Of a stretch of 64,000 nt of DNA, positions 24,462 to 34,995 are shown piece by piece. How positions within the stretch are numbered: the first letter of the stretch is position 1; each line of letters opens with the position of its first letter. Below the pieces are notes generated by a model. That model did no database searches and was not told the origin of the DNA. It was given only the letters and a program-made list of their open reading frames with translations. A program made the position numbers and the translations under genes. The DNA is taken from positions 26,091,056 to 26,155,055 of the forward strand of contig JAVTVX010000010.1 in NCBI GenBank assembly GCA_033439265.1, in the 5' to 3' direction. This DNA comes from Dillenia suffruticosa. Lineage: Eukaryota; Streptophyta; Magnoliopsida; Dilleniales; Dilleniaceae.

Positions 24462-24533
24462 AGGTCCTACCGGGAGTCGAACCCAGGTCGCTGGATTCAA
24501 AGTCCAGAGTGCTAACCACTACACCATAGAACC
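24462..24533 (-). tRNA. tRNA-Gln(TTG), intact, unit 5
   Basis: The minus strand reads GGTTCTATGGTGTAGTGG at the 5' end and GGGTTCGACTCCCGGTAGG near the 3' end. Acceptor, D, anticodon (CTGGA/TCCAG with loop CTTTGAA, anticodon TTG) and T arms all pair. The discriminator T runs into a TTTT pol III stop. Upstream is ACCAAACA, a CAA motif common before plant tRNA genes. It is identical to units 7, 11, 13 and 17. Confidence 0.95.
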
Positions 24534-24955
24534 TGTTTGGTTTACCCTTTATGCGGGCATTATATTCAACATTTTCAACATCTCAATTTAACATTACCGA
24601 TGGCATGAACATAGCACATGGAAAAGTCTTACACATCCGATTGAAGAAAGGGAAAAAGAATAGAGGTGTTATTGGACAAATGTCATGAGGCTTTTGGCAA
24701 AGACTTATGTTAATTTCATGCCCAAAAAGTGAAAGGGGTACAAAGTTGAAGTTCCTGATCAAAATTGTGTTTGTCCTTGGTTGACCTTGTGTTTTGGGGA
24801 AAATAGTCTATCATTTATTGGATGGACTAATTCCAAGTTTCAAAAAACTGCGAGGGAAAATTATGATCTTTACTTTTTTTGATGTGAAAAGATATTATAA
24901 ATTATTACATTACTTAATTTCTTGTCTAAATGGGATATGTGCGATTAGAGACAAG

Positions 24956-25801
24956 TGATGAGGACGTCAACATTGCAAGGAATTTGCATGATTCAATTCA
25001 AGTTCTAATTGATCCGATGATGAAGGCTGGAGTTAAAAGATTCAAGGAAGAGCTGAATACTTTAATCCGCAGAGTTTTACAATAGAAAGTTAGAGTGTAG
25101 GTTAACGAAGAACCAAATGGGGTCTTAATGATGCTCATTCAAGCCCAAATGGGTGAATAAAAGACCCAAAATCATTCAAGACCAAAGGAGGACGTGAATG
25201 ACGGAAACAGGAGCAAAGAATCATTCAAAATATGGAATAAAACTTGGTCAAACTATACCTTGACAGATTTTTAGATAGTTTCCATTAGTTTCTTTGTTTT
25301 GGTCAAAATACGGGAAGATTTAGTCAAAATAGTTTGTTTTATTTTGTTTCTTTTTTTTATTTTTTATTGTTTAGGAAGTTATTTAAATTCTAATTATCAT
25401 TTTAGGAGTTAGTTCTAACTTATAAATAGGCCATTACAAGTTATGTAAAACCAGAATTTTTTGGAGAAAATTAATAATATTGTGAGATTTTTTCACATAA
25501 TTTTGTTCTTTTGAGAACTCTTTGAACTTACTCAAAATAGGTGTCATGTTTAGCTTTTTGACTTATCAATCTATGCTTTGAAACACCTAGATTATAGTGT
25601 CATTCGATTCATCTTTATACTGAGGTTCTTGTTTTAGTAAGATACGGGTCTAACGTCTTATATCTTAGGTTCTTCCTCCGTAAGAGCAACGGGTCGAGAT
25701 CTTTATTTTCACTTGTTCGATATCATTTGTCGGGACGATTCTTTGGCTATATTAACATATTCGTGGATTCTTGGATTTCTATACTTAACGGGTTCATATC
25801 A
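24956..25801 (+). mobile_element. Solo LTR of a Ty3/gypsy-type element, copy A
   Basis: A fossil of 846 bp starting TG and ending CA, flanked by ACAAG (24951-24955) and ACAAA (25802-25806) as a 5-bp target duplication. A TATA box (TTATAAATAGG) lies near 25424. The first 130 bp resemble the C-terminal tail of gypsy pol (a K-R-F-K-E-x-L motif), as in lineages where pol runs into the 3' LTR. No internal region is present. It is inserted in the spacer of a tRNA array unit. Confidence 0.75.
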
Positions 25802-25935
25802 ACAAATATGGAAGATGGTCCTTTGTTGTTGCTATGGTTGCCCTGATGAAAATGGAAAGAGAAAAATAAACTAGCTCAAATGCTGCATGGGAAACGAGAT
25901 ATTAATAGATGAAGTGCATGCCATTTTGGGTTAAA

Positions 25936-26007
25936 AGATTCTATCAAGAGTCGATCCCAAGTTGCTGGATTCAAAGTCCAGAGTGCTAACCACTACACCA
26001 TAGAACC
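25936..26007 (-). pseudogene. tRNA-Gln relic, unit 6
   Basis: The 5' half matches the intact copies, but the T loop and 3' acceptor strand (AGAATCT) are changed so that the acceptor stem is weakened. Confidence 0.75.
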
Positions 26008-26493
26008 TATTTGGTTTACCCTATATGTGGGCATTATATGCAACCTTTTCAAAATGCTAGTTTAGGGTTATTGATGGTTTGAAGATAGGACATTCTTATA
26101 CATTCAATTGAAGAAAGGGAAAAAGAATGGAGGTGTTGTTGGGGAAACGTCAGGAGGCTTTTGGCAAAGGTTTATGTGAATTTCATGCCCAAAAAGTGAA
26201 AAGGGCACAAAGTTTAAGTTCCTAATCAAAATTGTGATTGTCCTAAGGAAGATGTACAATCATTTATACGATGGACTAATTCCAAGTTTCAAAAAACTGC
26301 AAGGGAAAATTGTGATCTTTACTTTTTTGTTGAGGAATGAAAATTATTAGTTGATACATTACTTAATTTTTTGTCTAAATGGGATATGTGCGATTAGAGA
26401 CAAGTAAGCAAGATGGTCATTTGATGTTCCTGTGGTAGCCGTCATGAAAATGGAGAGAGAAAAATAGAGTAGATGAACCCATTTTTGTTTAAG

Positions 26494-26565
26494 AGGTCCT
26501 ACCGGGAGTCGAACCCAGGTCGCTGGATTCAAAGTCCAGAGTGCTAACCACTACACCATAGAACC
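26494..26565 (-). tRNA. tRNA-Gln(TTG), intact, unit 7
   Basis: The 72 nt are identical to unit 5. Directly downstream the strand reads CTCTTAAAC, so the immediate TTTT terminator of the other intact copies is lost; this may lengthen the transcript. Confidence 0.93.
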
Positions 26566-26985
26566 TGTTTGGTTTATCCTTTATGTGGGCATTATATTCA
26601 ACATTTTCGACATCTCAATTTAAAGTTACCGATGGCTTGAATATAGCACATGGAAAAGTCTTACACATCCGATTGAAGAAAGGGAAAAAAAATAGAGGTG
26701 TTATTGGACAAAGTCACGAGGCTTTTGGCAAAGGCTTATGTTAATTTCATGCCCAAAAAGTGAAAAGGTACAAAGTTGAAGTTCTTGATCAAAATTGTGT
26801 TCGTCCTTGGTTGACGTTGTGTTTTGGGGAAGATAGACTATCATTTATGGGATGGACTAATTCCAAGTTTCAAAAAACTACTAGGGAAAACTATGATCTT
26901 TACTTTGTTGATGTGAAAAGATAATTATAAATTAATACATTACTTAATTTCTTGTCTAGATGGGATATGTGCGATTAGAGACAAG

Positions 26986-27823
26986 TGATGAGGATTTCAA
27001 CATTGCAAGGAATTTGCATGATTCAATTCAAGTTCTAATTGATCCGGTGACGAAGGCTAGAGCTAAAAGATTAAAGGAAGAGCTGAATAATTTAATCCGC
27101 AAAGTTTAACAATAGGAAGTTTGAGTCTAGGTGAACGAAGAACCAAAGGTGATCTTAATTATACTCATTCATGCCCAATTGGGAGAATAAAAAACCCAAA
27201 ATCATTCAAGACCAAAGGAGAACGTGAGTGAAGGAAATAGGAGTAAAGAATCATTCAAAATATGGAAAAGAGTTGGTTAAAATATACCTTGACAGATTTT
27301 TAGACAGTTTCCATTAGTTTCTTTGTTTTGGTCAAAACATGGAAAGATTTTGTTAAAATAGTTTGTTTTATTTAGTTTTTTTTTTTTATTGTTTAGGAAA
27401 TTACTTAAATTCTAGTTAGCATTTTAGGAGTTACTTCTAGCTTATAAATATGCTATTACAAGTTATGTAAAAGCAAAACTTTTTACAGAGAATTAATAAT
27501 ATTGTGAGATTTCTTCACATGATTTTGTTTTTTTTAGAACTCTTTGAATTTATTCAAAATAGGTGTCATGTTTAGTTTTTTGACTTATCAATCTACGCTT
27601 TGAAATGCCTAGGTTGTGGCGTCAATCAATCCATTTTTATACTGAGATTCTTGTTCTAGTTAGATACGGATTTAAGGTCTTATATCTTAGGTTTTTCCTC
27701 CGTAGGAGCAATGGGTCAAGGTCTTTATTTTCACCGGTTTGATATCATTTGTCGGGATGATTTTTGGGTTATATTAACTTGTTCGTGGGTTCTCGGATTT
27801 CTATACTCAACGGGTTCGTGGCT
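26986..27823 (+). mobile_element. Solo LTR of the same Ty3/gypsy-type element, copy B
   Basis: About 838 bp closely similar to copy A over its whole length, flanked by ACAAG on both sides (26981-26985 and 27824-27828), at the same position of the array unit. Shared site and orientation show that it was copied with the array, not inserted independently. It is a fossil without internal region. Confidence 0.75.
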
Positions 27824-27957
27824 ACAAGTATGGAAGATGGTCCTTTGTTGTTGCTATGGTTGCCTCGATGAAAATGGAAAGAGAAAAATAAACTAGCTCA
27901 AATGCTGCATGGGAAACGAGATATTAATAGATGAAGTGCATGCCATTTTGGGTTATA

Positions 27958-28029
27958 AGGTCCTATCGGGAGTCGAACCCAAGTCGCTGGATTCAAAGTC
28001 CAGAGTGCTAACCATTACACCATAGAACC
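27958..28029 (-). tRNA. tRNA-Gln(TTG), near-intact, unit 8
   Basis: It differs from the intact copies at three sites. Two of them are a paired change in the T stem (outer C-G to T-A), which keeps the helix; the third is in the D loop. The anticodon is TTG and the TTTT terminator is present. Confidence 0.75.
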
Positions 28030-28521
28030 TGTTTGGTTTACTCTATATGTGGGCATTATATTCTACCTTTTCAAAATCTCAATTTAGGGTTACTGATAGT
28101 TTGAAGATAGGACATTCTAATACATTCGATGGAAGAAAGGGAAAAAGAATGGAGGTGTTATTGGGGAAATGTTAGGAGGCTTTTGGCAAAGGTTTATGTG
28201 AATTTCATGCCCAAAAAGTGAAAAAGGCACAAAGTTTAAGTTCCTAATCAAAATTGTGATTGTCCTAAGGAAGATGTACAATCATTTATACGATGGACTA
28301 ATTCCAAGTTTCAAAAAACTACAAGGGAAAATTGTGATCTTTACTTTTTGGTTGAGGAATGATAATTATTAGTTGATACATTACTTAATTTCTTATCTAA
28401 ATGGGATATGTGCGAATAGAGACAAGTAAGCATGATGATCATTTGATGTTCCTGTGGTAGCTGTCATGAAAATGGAAAGAGAAAAATAGACTAGATGAAG
28501 TGTGTGCCTTTTTTGTTTAAG

Positions 28522-28593
28522 AGGTCGTACCGGGAGTCGAACCCAAGTCGTTGGATTCAAAGTCCAGAGTGCTAACCACTACACCATAGAACC
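28522..28593 (-). tRNA. tRNA-Gln(TTG)-like, unit 9, slightly diverged
   Basis: The anticodon is TTG and the T stem has a G-U-type pair. One acceptor mismatch (TACGACC) and one change beneath the anticodon stem are present, and the adjacent TTTT terminator is missing. Confidence 0.6.
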
Positions 28594-28762
28594 TATTTGG
28601 TTTACCCTTTATGTGGGCATTATATTCAACATTTTCAACATCTCAATTTAAAGTTACCGATGGCTTGAATATAGCAGATGGAAAAGTCTTACACATCCGA
28701 TTGAAGAAAGGGAAAAAGAAATGAGATATTAATAGATGAAGTGCGTGCCATTTTGGGTTAAA

Positions 28763-28834
28763 AGGTCCTATCAGGAGTCGAACCCAAGTCGCTGGATTCA
28801 AAGTCCAGAGTGCTAACCACTGCACCATAGAACC
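28763..28834 (-). tRNA. tRNA-Gln(TTG), near-intact, unit 10
   Basis: All arms can pair. The T stem again has the T-A replacement seen in unit 8, and the D loop has one T-to-C. It lies only 241 bp from unit 9 because most of a spacer is deleted. Confidence 0.7.
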
Positions 28835-29271
28835 TGTTTGGTTTACCCTATATGTGTGCATTATATGCAACCTTTTCAAAATCTCAATTTAGGGTATGGT
28901 TTGAAGATTGGACAAGGAAAAGTCTTATACATCCGATTGAAGAATGGGAAAAAGAATAGAGGTGTTACTAGGGAAACGTCAGGAGGCTTTTGGCAAAGGT
29001 TTTTGTGAATTTCATGCCCAAAAAGTGAAAATGGCACAAAGTTTAAGTTCCTAATCAAAATTGTGATTGTCCTGAGGAAGATGTACAATCATTTATAGGA
29101 TGGACTAATTCCAAGTTTCAAAAAACTGCAAGGGAAAATTGTGATCTTTACTTTTTTGATGTGGAATGATAATTATTAGTTAATACATTACTTAATTTCT
29201 TGTCTAAATTGGATACGTGCGATTAGAGACAATTAAGCAAGATGGACATTTGCGTGCCATTTTTGTTTAAA

Positions 29272-29343
29272 AGGTCCTACCGGGAGTCGAACCCAGGTCG
29301 CTGGATTCAAAGTCCAGAGTGCTAACCACTACACCATAGAACC
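29272..29343 (-). tRNA. tRNA-Gln(TTG), intact, unit 11
   Basis: Identical to unit 5, with adjacent TTTT terminator and the upstream CCAAACA motif. Confidence 0.95.
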
Positions 29344-29786
29344 TGTTTGGTTTACCCTTTTATGTGGGCATGATATTTAACATTTTCAACATCTCAATTT
29401 AAAGTTACCAATGGCTTGAATATAGCACATGAAAGTCTTACACATCCAATTGAAGAAAGGGAAAAAGAGTAGAGGTGTTATTGGACAAACGTCACTGAGG
29501 CTTTTGGCAAAGGCTTATGTGAATTTCATTCCCAAAAAGTGAAAAGGGTATAATGTTGAAGTTTTGATCTTTACTTTTTTTGATGAGGAAAGATAATTAT
29601 TAATTGATTCATTACTTAATTTCTTGTCTAAATAAGATACGTGCGATTAGAGACAAGTATAGAAGATGGTCCTTTGTTGTTGTTGTCGTAGGCCTGATGA
29701 AAATGGAAAGAGAAAAATAAACTAGCTCAAAAGTTACATTGGAAACAAGATATTAATAAATGAAGTGCGTGCCATTTTTTGTTAAA

Positions 29787-29858
29787 AGGTCCTATCGGGA
29801 GTCAAACTCAGGTTGATGGATTCAAAGTCCGGAGTGCTAACCATGACACCAAAGAACC
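29787..29858 (-). pseudogene. tRNA-Gln relic, unit 12
   Basis: Full length, but the acceptor stem (GGTTCTT), D arm and B box (GAGTTTGACTC) carry changes that break pairing and promoter consensus. Confidence 0.75.
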
Positions 29859-30358
29859 TGTTTAGTTTACCCTATATGTGGGCATTATATGCAACCTTTT
29901 CAAAATCTCAATTTTGAATTATTGATGGCTTGAAGATCGGACATGGAAAAGTGTTATACATCCGATTGAAGAAAGGGAAAAAGAATAGAAGTGTTATTTG
30001 GGAAACGTCATGAGGATTTTGGCAAAGGCTTATGTGAATTTCTTGCCCAAAAAGTGAAAAGAGTACAAAGCCTAAGTTCCTGAACAAAATTGTGATTGTC
30101 CTAAGTAAGATATACAATCATTCATGGGATGAACTAATTCCAAGTTTTAGATAACTACAAAGGAAAATTATGATCTTTACTTTTTTTGATGAGAAATGAT
30201 AATTATTAACTGATACATTAGTTAATTTCTTGTTTAAATGGGATATGTGTGATTAGAGACAAGTAAGCAAGATGATCGTTTGATGTTCTTGTGGTAGCCC
30301 TCAGGAAAATGGAAAGAGAAAAATAGACTTGATGTAATGCGTGCCATTTTTGTTTAAA

Positions 30359-30430
30359 AGGTCCTACCGGGAGTCGAACCCAGGTCGCTGGATTCAAAGT
30401 CCAGAGTGCTAACCACTACACCATAGAACC
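30359..30430 (-). tRNA. tRNA-Gln(TTG), intact, unit 13
   Basis: Identical to unit 5, with TTTT directly after the discriminator base. Confidence 0.95.
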
Positions 30431-30960
30431 TGTTTGGTTTACCCTATATGTGGGCATTATATGCAGCCTTTTCAACATCTCAATTTAAAGTTACCGATGG
30501 CTTGAACATACATAGCAAATGGAAATGTCTTACACATCCGATTGAAGAAAGGGAACAAGAATAGAGTTGTTATTGGAGAAATGTCCCGAGGCTTTTGACC
30601 GAGGCTTATGTGAATTTCATTCCCAAAAAGTGAAAAGGGTATAATGTTTAAGTTTCTGATCAAAATTGTGATTGTCCTTGGTTGAACTTGTGTTTTGAGG
30701 AAGATAGACAATCATTTATGGGATGGACTAATTCGAAGTTCAAAAAATTGCGAGGGAGGAAAGATAATTATTAATTGATTCATTACTTAATTTCTTGTCT
30801 AAATGGGATATATGCAATTTGAGACAAGTATGGAGGATGGTCCTTTGTTGTTGTTGTTGTGGTAGCCCTGATGAAAATGGAAAGAGAAAAATAAACTAGC
30901 TCAAAAGTTACATGGGAAATGAGATATTAATAAATGAAGCATGTGTCATTTTTGGTTAAA

Positions 30961-31032
30961 AGGTCCTACTGGGAGTTGAACCCAAGTCACTGGATTCAAA
31001 GTCCAAAGTGCTAACTACTACACCATAGAACC
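30961..31032 (-). pseudogene. tRNA-Gln relic, unit 14
   Basis: Full length, but with changes in the D arm, anticodon stem, B box (TTCAACTCC) and T stem relative to the intact copies. Confidence 0.7.
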
Positions 31033-31540
31033 TATTTGGTTTACCCTATATGTGGGCATTATATGCAACTTTTTCAAAATCTCAATTTAAGATTACTAAT
31101 GGCTTGAAGATAGGACATGGAAAAGTCTTAGACATCTAATTGAAGAAAGGGAAAAGGAATAGAGGTGTTATTGGGGAAACGTCTGGAGGCTTTTGGCAAA
31201 GGCTTATATGAATTTCATGCCCAAAAAGTGAAAAGGGTACAAAGTTTAAGTTCCTAACCAAAATTGTGATTGTCCTAAGGAAGTTATACAATCATTTATG
31301 GGATGACCTAATTCCAACTATCAAAAAACTGCAAAGGAAAATTATGATCTTTACTTTTTTGATGAGGAAAGATAATTATTAATTGATACGTTACTTAATT
31401 AGAGATAAGTACGGAAGATGGTCCTTTGATGTTGCTGTGGTAGCCCTAATGAAAATGGAAAGAGGAAAAATGGACTAGCTGCAAAAGTTACATGGGAAAA
31501 AAGATATTAATAGATGAAGTGCGTGCCATTTTTGGTCAGA

Positions 31541-31612
31541 AGGTCCTACCGGGAGTTGAACTCAAGTTGCTTGATTCAAAGTCTAGAGTGCTAACCAGTA
31601 CACCATAGATCC
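31541..31612 (-). pseudogene. tRNA-Gln relic, unit 15
   Basis: Substitutions in the acceptor 5' strand (GGATCTA), D loop, anticodon stem and T arm. The anticodon TTG is still readable. Confidence 0.75.
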
Positions 31613-32144
31613 TGTTTGGTTTACCTTATATGTGGGCATTATATGCAATCTTTTCAACATATCAATTTATTGTTTCCGATGGTAGGAATATAGCACATGG
31701 AAAAGCCTTACACATCAAATTGAAGAAATGAAAAAAGAATAGAAGTGTTATTGGGAAACGCCAAGAGGCTTTTGGCAAAGGTTTGTGAATTTCATACCCA
31801 AAAAGTGAAAAGGGTACAAAGTTAAAGTTTCTAATCAAAATTGTGATTGCCGTAAGGAAGATATACAATCATTTATGGGATGGACTAATTCCAAGTTTCA
31901 AAAAACTGCAAAGGAAAATTATGATCTTTACTTTTTTATGAGGAATGATAATTATTAATTGATACATTACTTAATTTCTTGTCTAAATGGGATATGTGCA
32001 ATTAGAGATAAATATGCAAGATGGCCATTTGATGTTGCTGTGGTAGCCTTAATGAAGATGGAAAGAGAAAAATGGACTAGCTGCAAAAGTTATATGGTAG
32101 AAAAGATATCAATAGATGAAGTGTGCATGCCATTTTTGGTTAAA

Positions 32145-32216
32145 AGGTCCTACCGGGAGTCGAACCCAGGTTGTTGGATTCAAAGTTCAGAGTGTTAACC
32201 ACTACACCATAGAACC
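32145..32216 (-). pseudogene. tRNA-Gln relic, unit 16
   Basis: Acceptor and T arms are intact, but the anticodon stem (CTGAA/TCCAA) has two mismatches and the D stem is changed. Confidence 0.65.
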
Positions 32217-32727
32217 TATTTAGCTTACCCTATATGTGGGCATTATATGCAACTTTTTCAATGGCTCAATTTAAGATTACTGATAGCTTGAATATGGCAC
32301 GTAGAAAAGATTTACATGTTCAATTGAAGAAAGGGAAAATGAGTAGCTGTGTTTTTGGCAAAGGCTTATGTGAATTTCATGCCCAAAAAGTGAGAAGTGT
32401 ACAAAGTTGAAGCTCCTGATTGAAATTTGTGATTGTTTTGATGAAGATCGACAATTATTTATGGGATGGACTAATTCCATTAAAAAAAAATGGGAGGGAA
32501 AATTATGATTTTTACTTTTTTGATGTTGAAGGATAATTATTAATTGATACGTTACTTAATTTCTTGTCTAAATGGGATATGTGTGATTAGAGACAAGTAT
32601 GCTAGATGGTAATTTGTTGCTGCTTTTGTAGCCCTGATAAAAATGGAAAGAGAAAAAAAGACTAGCTGCAAAAGTTACATGGGAAAAAGGATATTTATAG
32701 ATGAAGAGCATGCCATTTTTGGTTAAA

Positions 32728-32799
32728 AGGTCCTACCGGGAGTCGAACCCAGGTCGCTGGATTCAAAGTCCAGAGTGCTAACCACTACACCATAGAACC
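32728..32799 (-). tRNA. tRNA-Gln(TTG), intact, unit 17
   Basis: Identical to unit 5 over 72 nt, with adjacent TTTT terminator. Upstream the flank reads ACCAAAGA. Confidence 0.95.
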
Positions 32800-33356
32800 T
32801 CTTTGGTTTACCCTATATGTGGACATTATATGCAACCTTTTCAATATCTCAATTTAAGGTTACTGATGGCTTGAAGATAGCACATGGAAAAGTCTTACAC
32901 ATCCGATTGAAGAAAGGGAAAAAGTATAGTGGTGTTATTGGGTAAACGTCACGAGGCTTTTGGCAAAGACTTATGTGAATTTCATGCCTAAAAAGTGAAA
33001 AGGGTACAATGTTGAAGCTCCCGATTCAAATTATGATCGTCATTGGTTGACCTTATGTTTTGAGGAAGATAGACAATCTTGTATGGGATGGACTAATTCC
33101 TAGTTTCAAAAAACTGCGAAGGAAAATTTTGATCTTTACTTTTTTGATGAGGAAAAATAATTATTGATTGATACGTTACTTAATTTCTTGTGTAAATGGG
33201 ATATGTGCAATTAGAGTCAAGTATGCAAGATGGTGATTTGATGTTGCTGTGGTATGACATATGGAAAGAGGAACATGACTAGGTGCAAAAGTTACAGGGA
33301 AAAGATATTTAGGTGAATTGCCTGCCATTTTTTGTTGAAAATATGTGATAGGCATA

Positions 33357-33426
33357 AGGTCCTACCGGGAGTCGAACCATGTCGCTGGATTCAAAGTCCA
33401 GAGTACGAACCACTACACATAGAACT
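33357..33426 (-). pseudogene. tRNA-Gln relic, unit 18
   Basis: Two single-base losses (T arm and 5' acceptor/D region) and changed bases make it 70 nt. It is the rightmost unit of the array. Confidence 0.75.
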
Positions 33427-33450
33427 CGTTTGGTTTGTTGTTGAAGTACA

Positions 33451-34410
33451 CGTTCTTTGAGGGGGGTTTTATGCAACTAACAATAATTTGCTTTATCCAT
33501 TGGTTGTAGTGGACAACATGTTTCTTTAAATTCATTAAAAATTTGCTTTTGTGTATTTTATTTAATGAAAACTTTATTTTAACATATTATGTCCGCATGT
33601 TCCATTAGGTACCTACATACATAGTACTGATTTATGATTAATGATGATTCACTATTTAAATCTTGATTAGATTACCATGAGTGTGATTCTGTCAAATTAT
33701 CTTGCATTTAAGGTCGGTTATTATGAGTATGTGGCTCACCACCAAATAACTCTATGATTTGAATTTTTTATGTTATCAACCAATAGCTAGTGACATGGAA
33801 AGTACACATCATGTTATTGGATATCCGGGGGATGGGATGAATCAAAAGAATGGACTTCTGCCTGGGAGAATGCATTTTATGAGACAGTTCCAGATGGCAT
33901 AATATGTTATTATCGTGATATGTTAAAATCAAAAGTACACATCATGATAATCTGTGAAATCTTGGGATAAGATCCTGGTGGTTTTTCAAGTTAGCAGGAA
34001 CTGCCTTGGCATTCTGGAAACTATCAGCAGTTGTTTGGGTTATTCACATTTTCCTTTTCTTGAATCATTTGTTTTGTTATTATCGTTAATTCAATTACCA
34101 AAACTGCATAGAGGTGCAAGACCCATGACTTCACAACCCCCCCGGGGCCCCCGCAGTCCCTCCATGGTCATGCTTGGTCTGCTAAAAGCGTGGAGCTGAT
34201 CTTGTTTATTTGCCTACTTTGCTTGGATTGGTTGGGAAGAACCTTGACCAGTATAACTGCATGGGATAGTTGTGTTTCTTTGGATGGGGAAATATACTGT
34301 ATCTGCATGAGCAGTTGGAAATTGCAGAATATTTGCATGCCTGAAAGTTGCATAAGATCTCTTATGACATTGGTAATCCATTAAAGAGAGTGGTGTAAAT
34401 TGCTGTCCTT
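33451..34410 (+). other. HSF intron between the tRNA array and the solo LTR
   Basis: No gene family is seen. A G/C cluster (ACCCCCCCGGGGCCCCCGCAG) stands out near 34135-34155 in otherwise AT-rich sequence. Short open frames here match nothing known to me. Confidence 0.4.
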
Positions 34411-34415
34411 CTTCC

Positions 34416-34995
34416 TGTTGAAATTTGGAGTGCGGAAGCGTAGGTGATTGAGCTAGGGTTTTGTGTTTGAGCAATGGATTGAAGGTTTTGTGTTTTATGT
34501 TTGAAGGTTGAAGAACAACAAAGAAAATGAGAGCTTGAATTTGTGAGAATGAATTCAATTGTATTGATTTAATAAAATATCAGATACAAGACATTTTTGT
34601 TGAGACAATACTCAAGAATATATGAAAATACTTTAAAAGAGACTATGCTCTATACTAGGCTATGGGGGACAATGCTCCAATATCTTACAAGTGAAGGGAG
34701 GAGACTTATTTATAGCTTAAAAGATCCTACTAGCCGGTGACACAAAAACTAGCCGGTAGATACAAACCCAAAAACTAGCTATTATAAATTTTATCTAAAA
34801 TACCCTTGGTAGTTTGGGCTGTCTTCTTGGGCTTTTCTAGGCTTCTTTGGGATCTCATTTTGGACCTGTATTAACGGACTTTCATCCCTCCAACCATGCC
34901 TTTCTTCATGCTTTTCTTGCTGCATAAAATAGGCTACCAAAGTTTGCTATGTTCTGGAACGTTTTCTGGACAGTATTCTGTCCAGTTTAGAACCA
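34416..34995 (-). mobile_element. Solo LTR, Ty1/copia-like, minus orientation
   Basis: A fossil of about 580 bp. On the minus strand it has a TATA box (GCTATAAATAAGTC), and ends with CTTCCGCACTCCAAATTT then CAACA, a common copia LTR terminus. CTTCC occurs at 34411-34415 and again at 34997-35001, offset by one base, as a likely 5-bp target duplication. No internal region is present. It lies about 250 bp before HSF exon 2. Confidence 0.6.

Larger units (their letters stand above)
21765..33450 (-). repeat. Tandem array of about 18 tRNA-Gln(UUG) units inside the HSF intron
   Basis: Units of usually 560-630 bp repeat head to tail. Each has a block TACTTAATTTCTTGTCTAAA - TGGGATATGTGCGATTAGAG, a block AAAATGGAAAGAGAAAAATA, the tRNA on the minus strand, then GTGGGCATTATATGCAACC, CCGATTGAAGAAAGGGAAAA and TTCATGCCCAAAAAGTGAAA. 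tRNA starts (plus-strand left ends) are spaced 682, 670, 623, 584, 1474, 558, 1464, 564, 241, 509, 515, 572, 602, 580, 604, 583 and 629 bp. The two long steps contain LTR insertions and the 241-bp step is a collapsed unit. The outermost units are the most diverged. Confidence 0.93.

Noticed and set aside
24956-27823. A complete LTR retrotransposon with two LTRs and the DNA between them as its interior
   Set aside because: The DNA between the two LTRs is ordinary tRNA array sequence and each LTR has its own flanking duplication, so these are two solo LTRs copied with the array.
21765-33450. CRISPR-like regular repeats
   Set aside because: The repeated core folds as tRNA-Gln, spacing is about 600 bp and spacers are themselves repeated; this is a eukaryotic tandem gene array.
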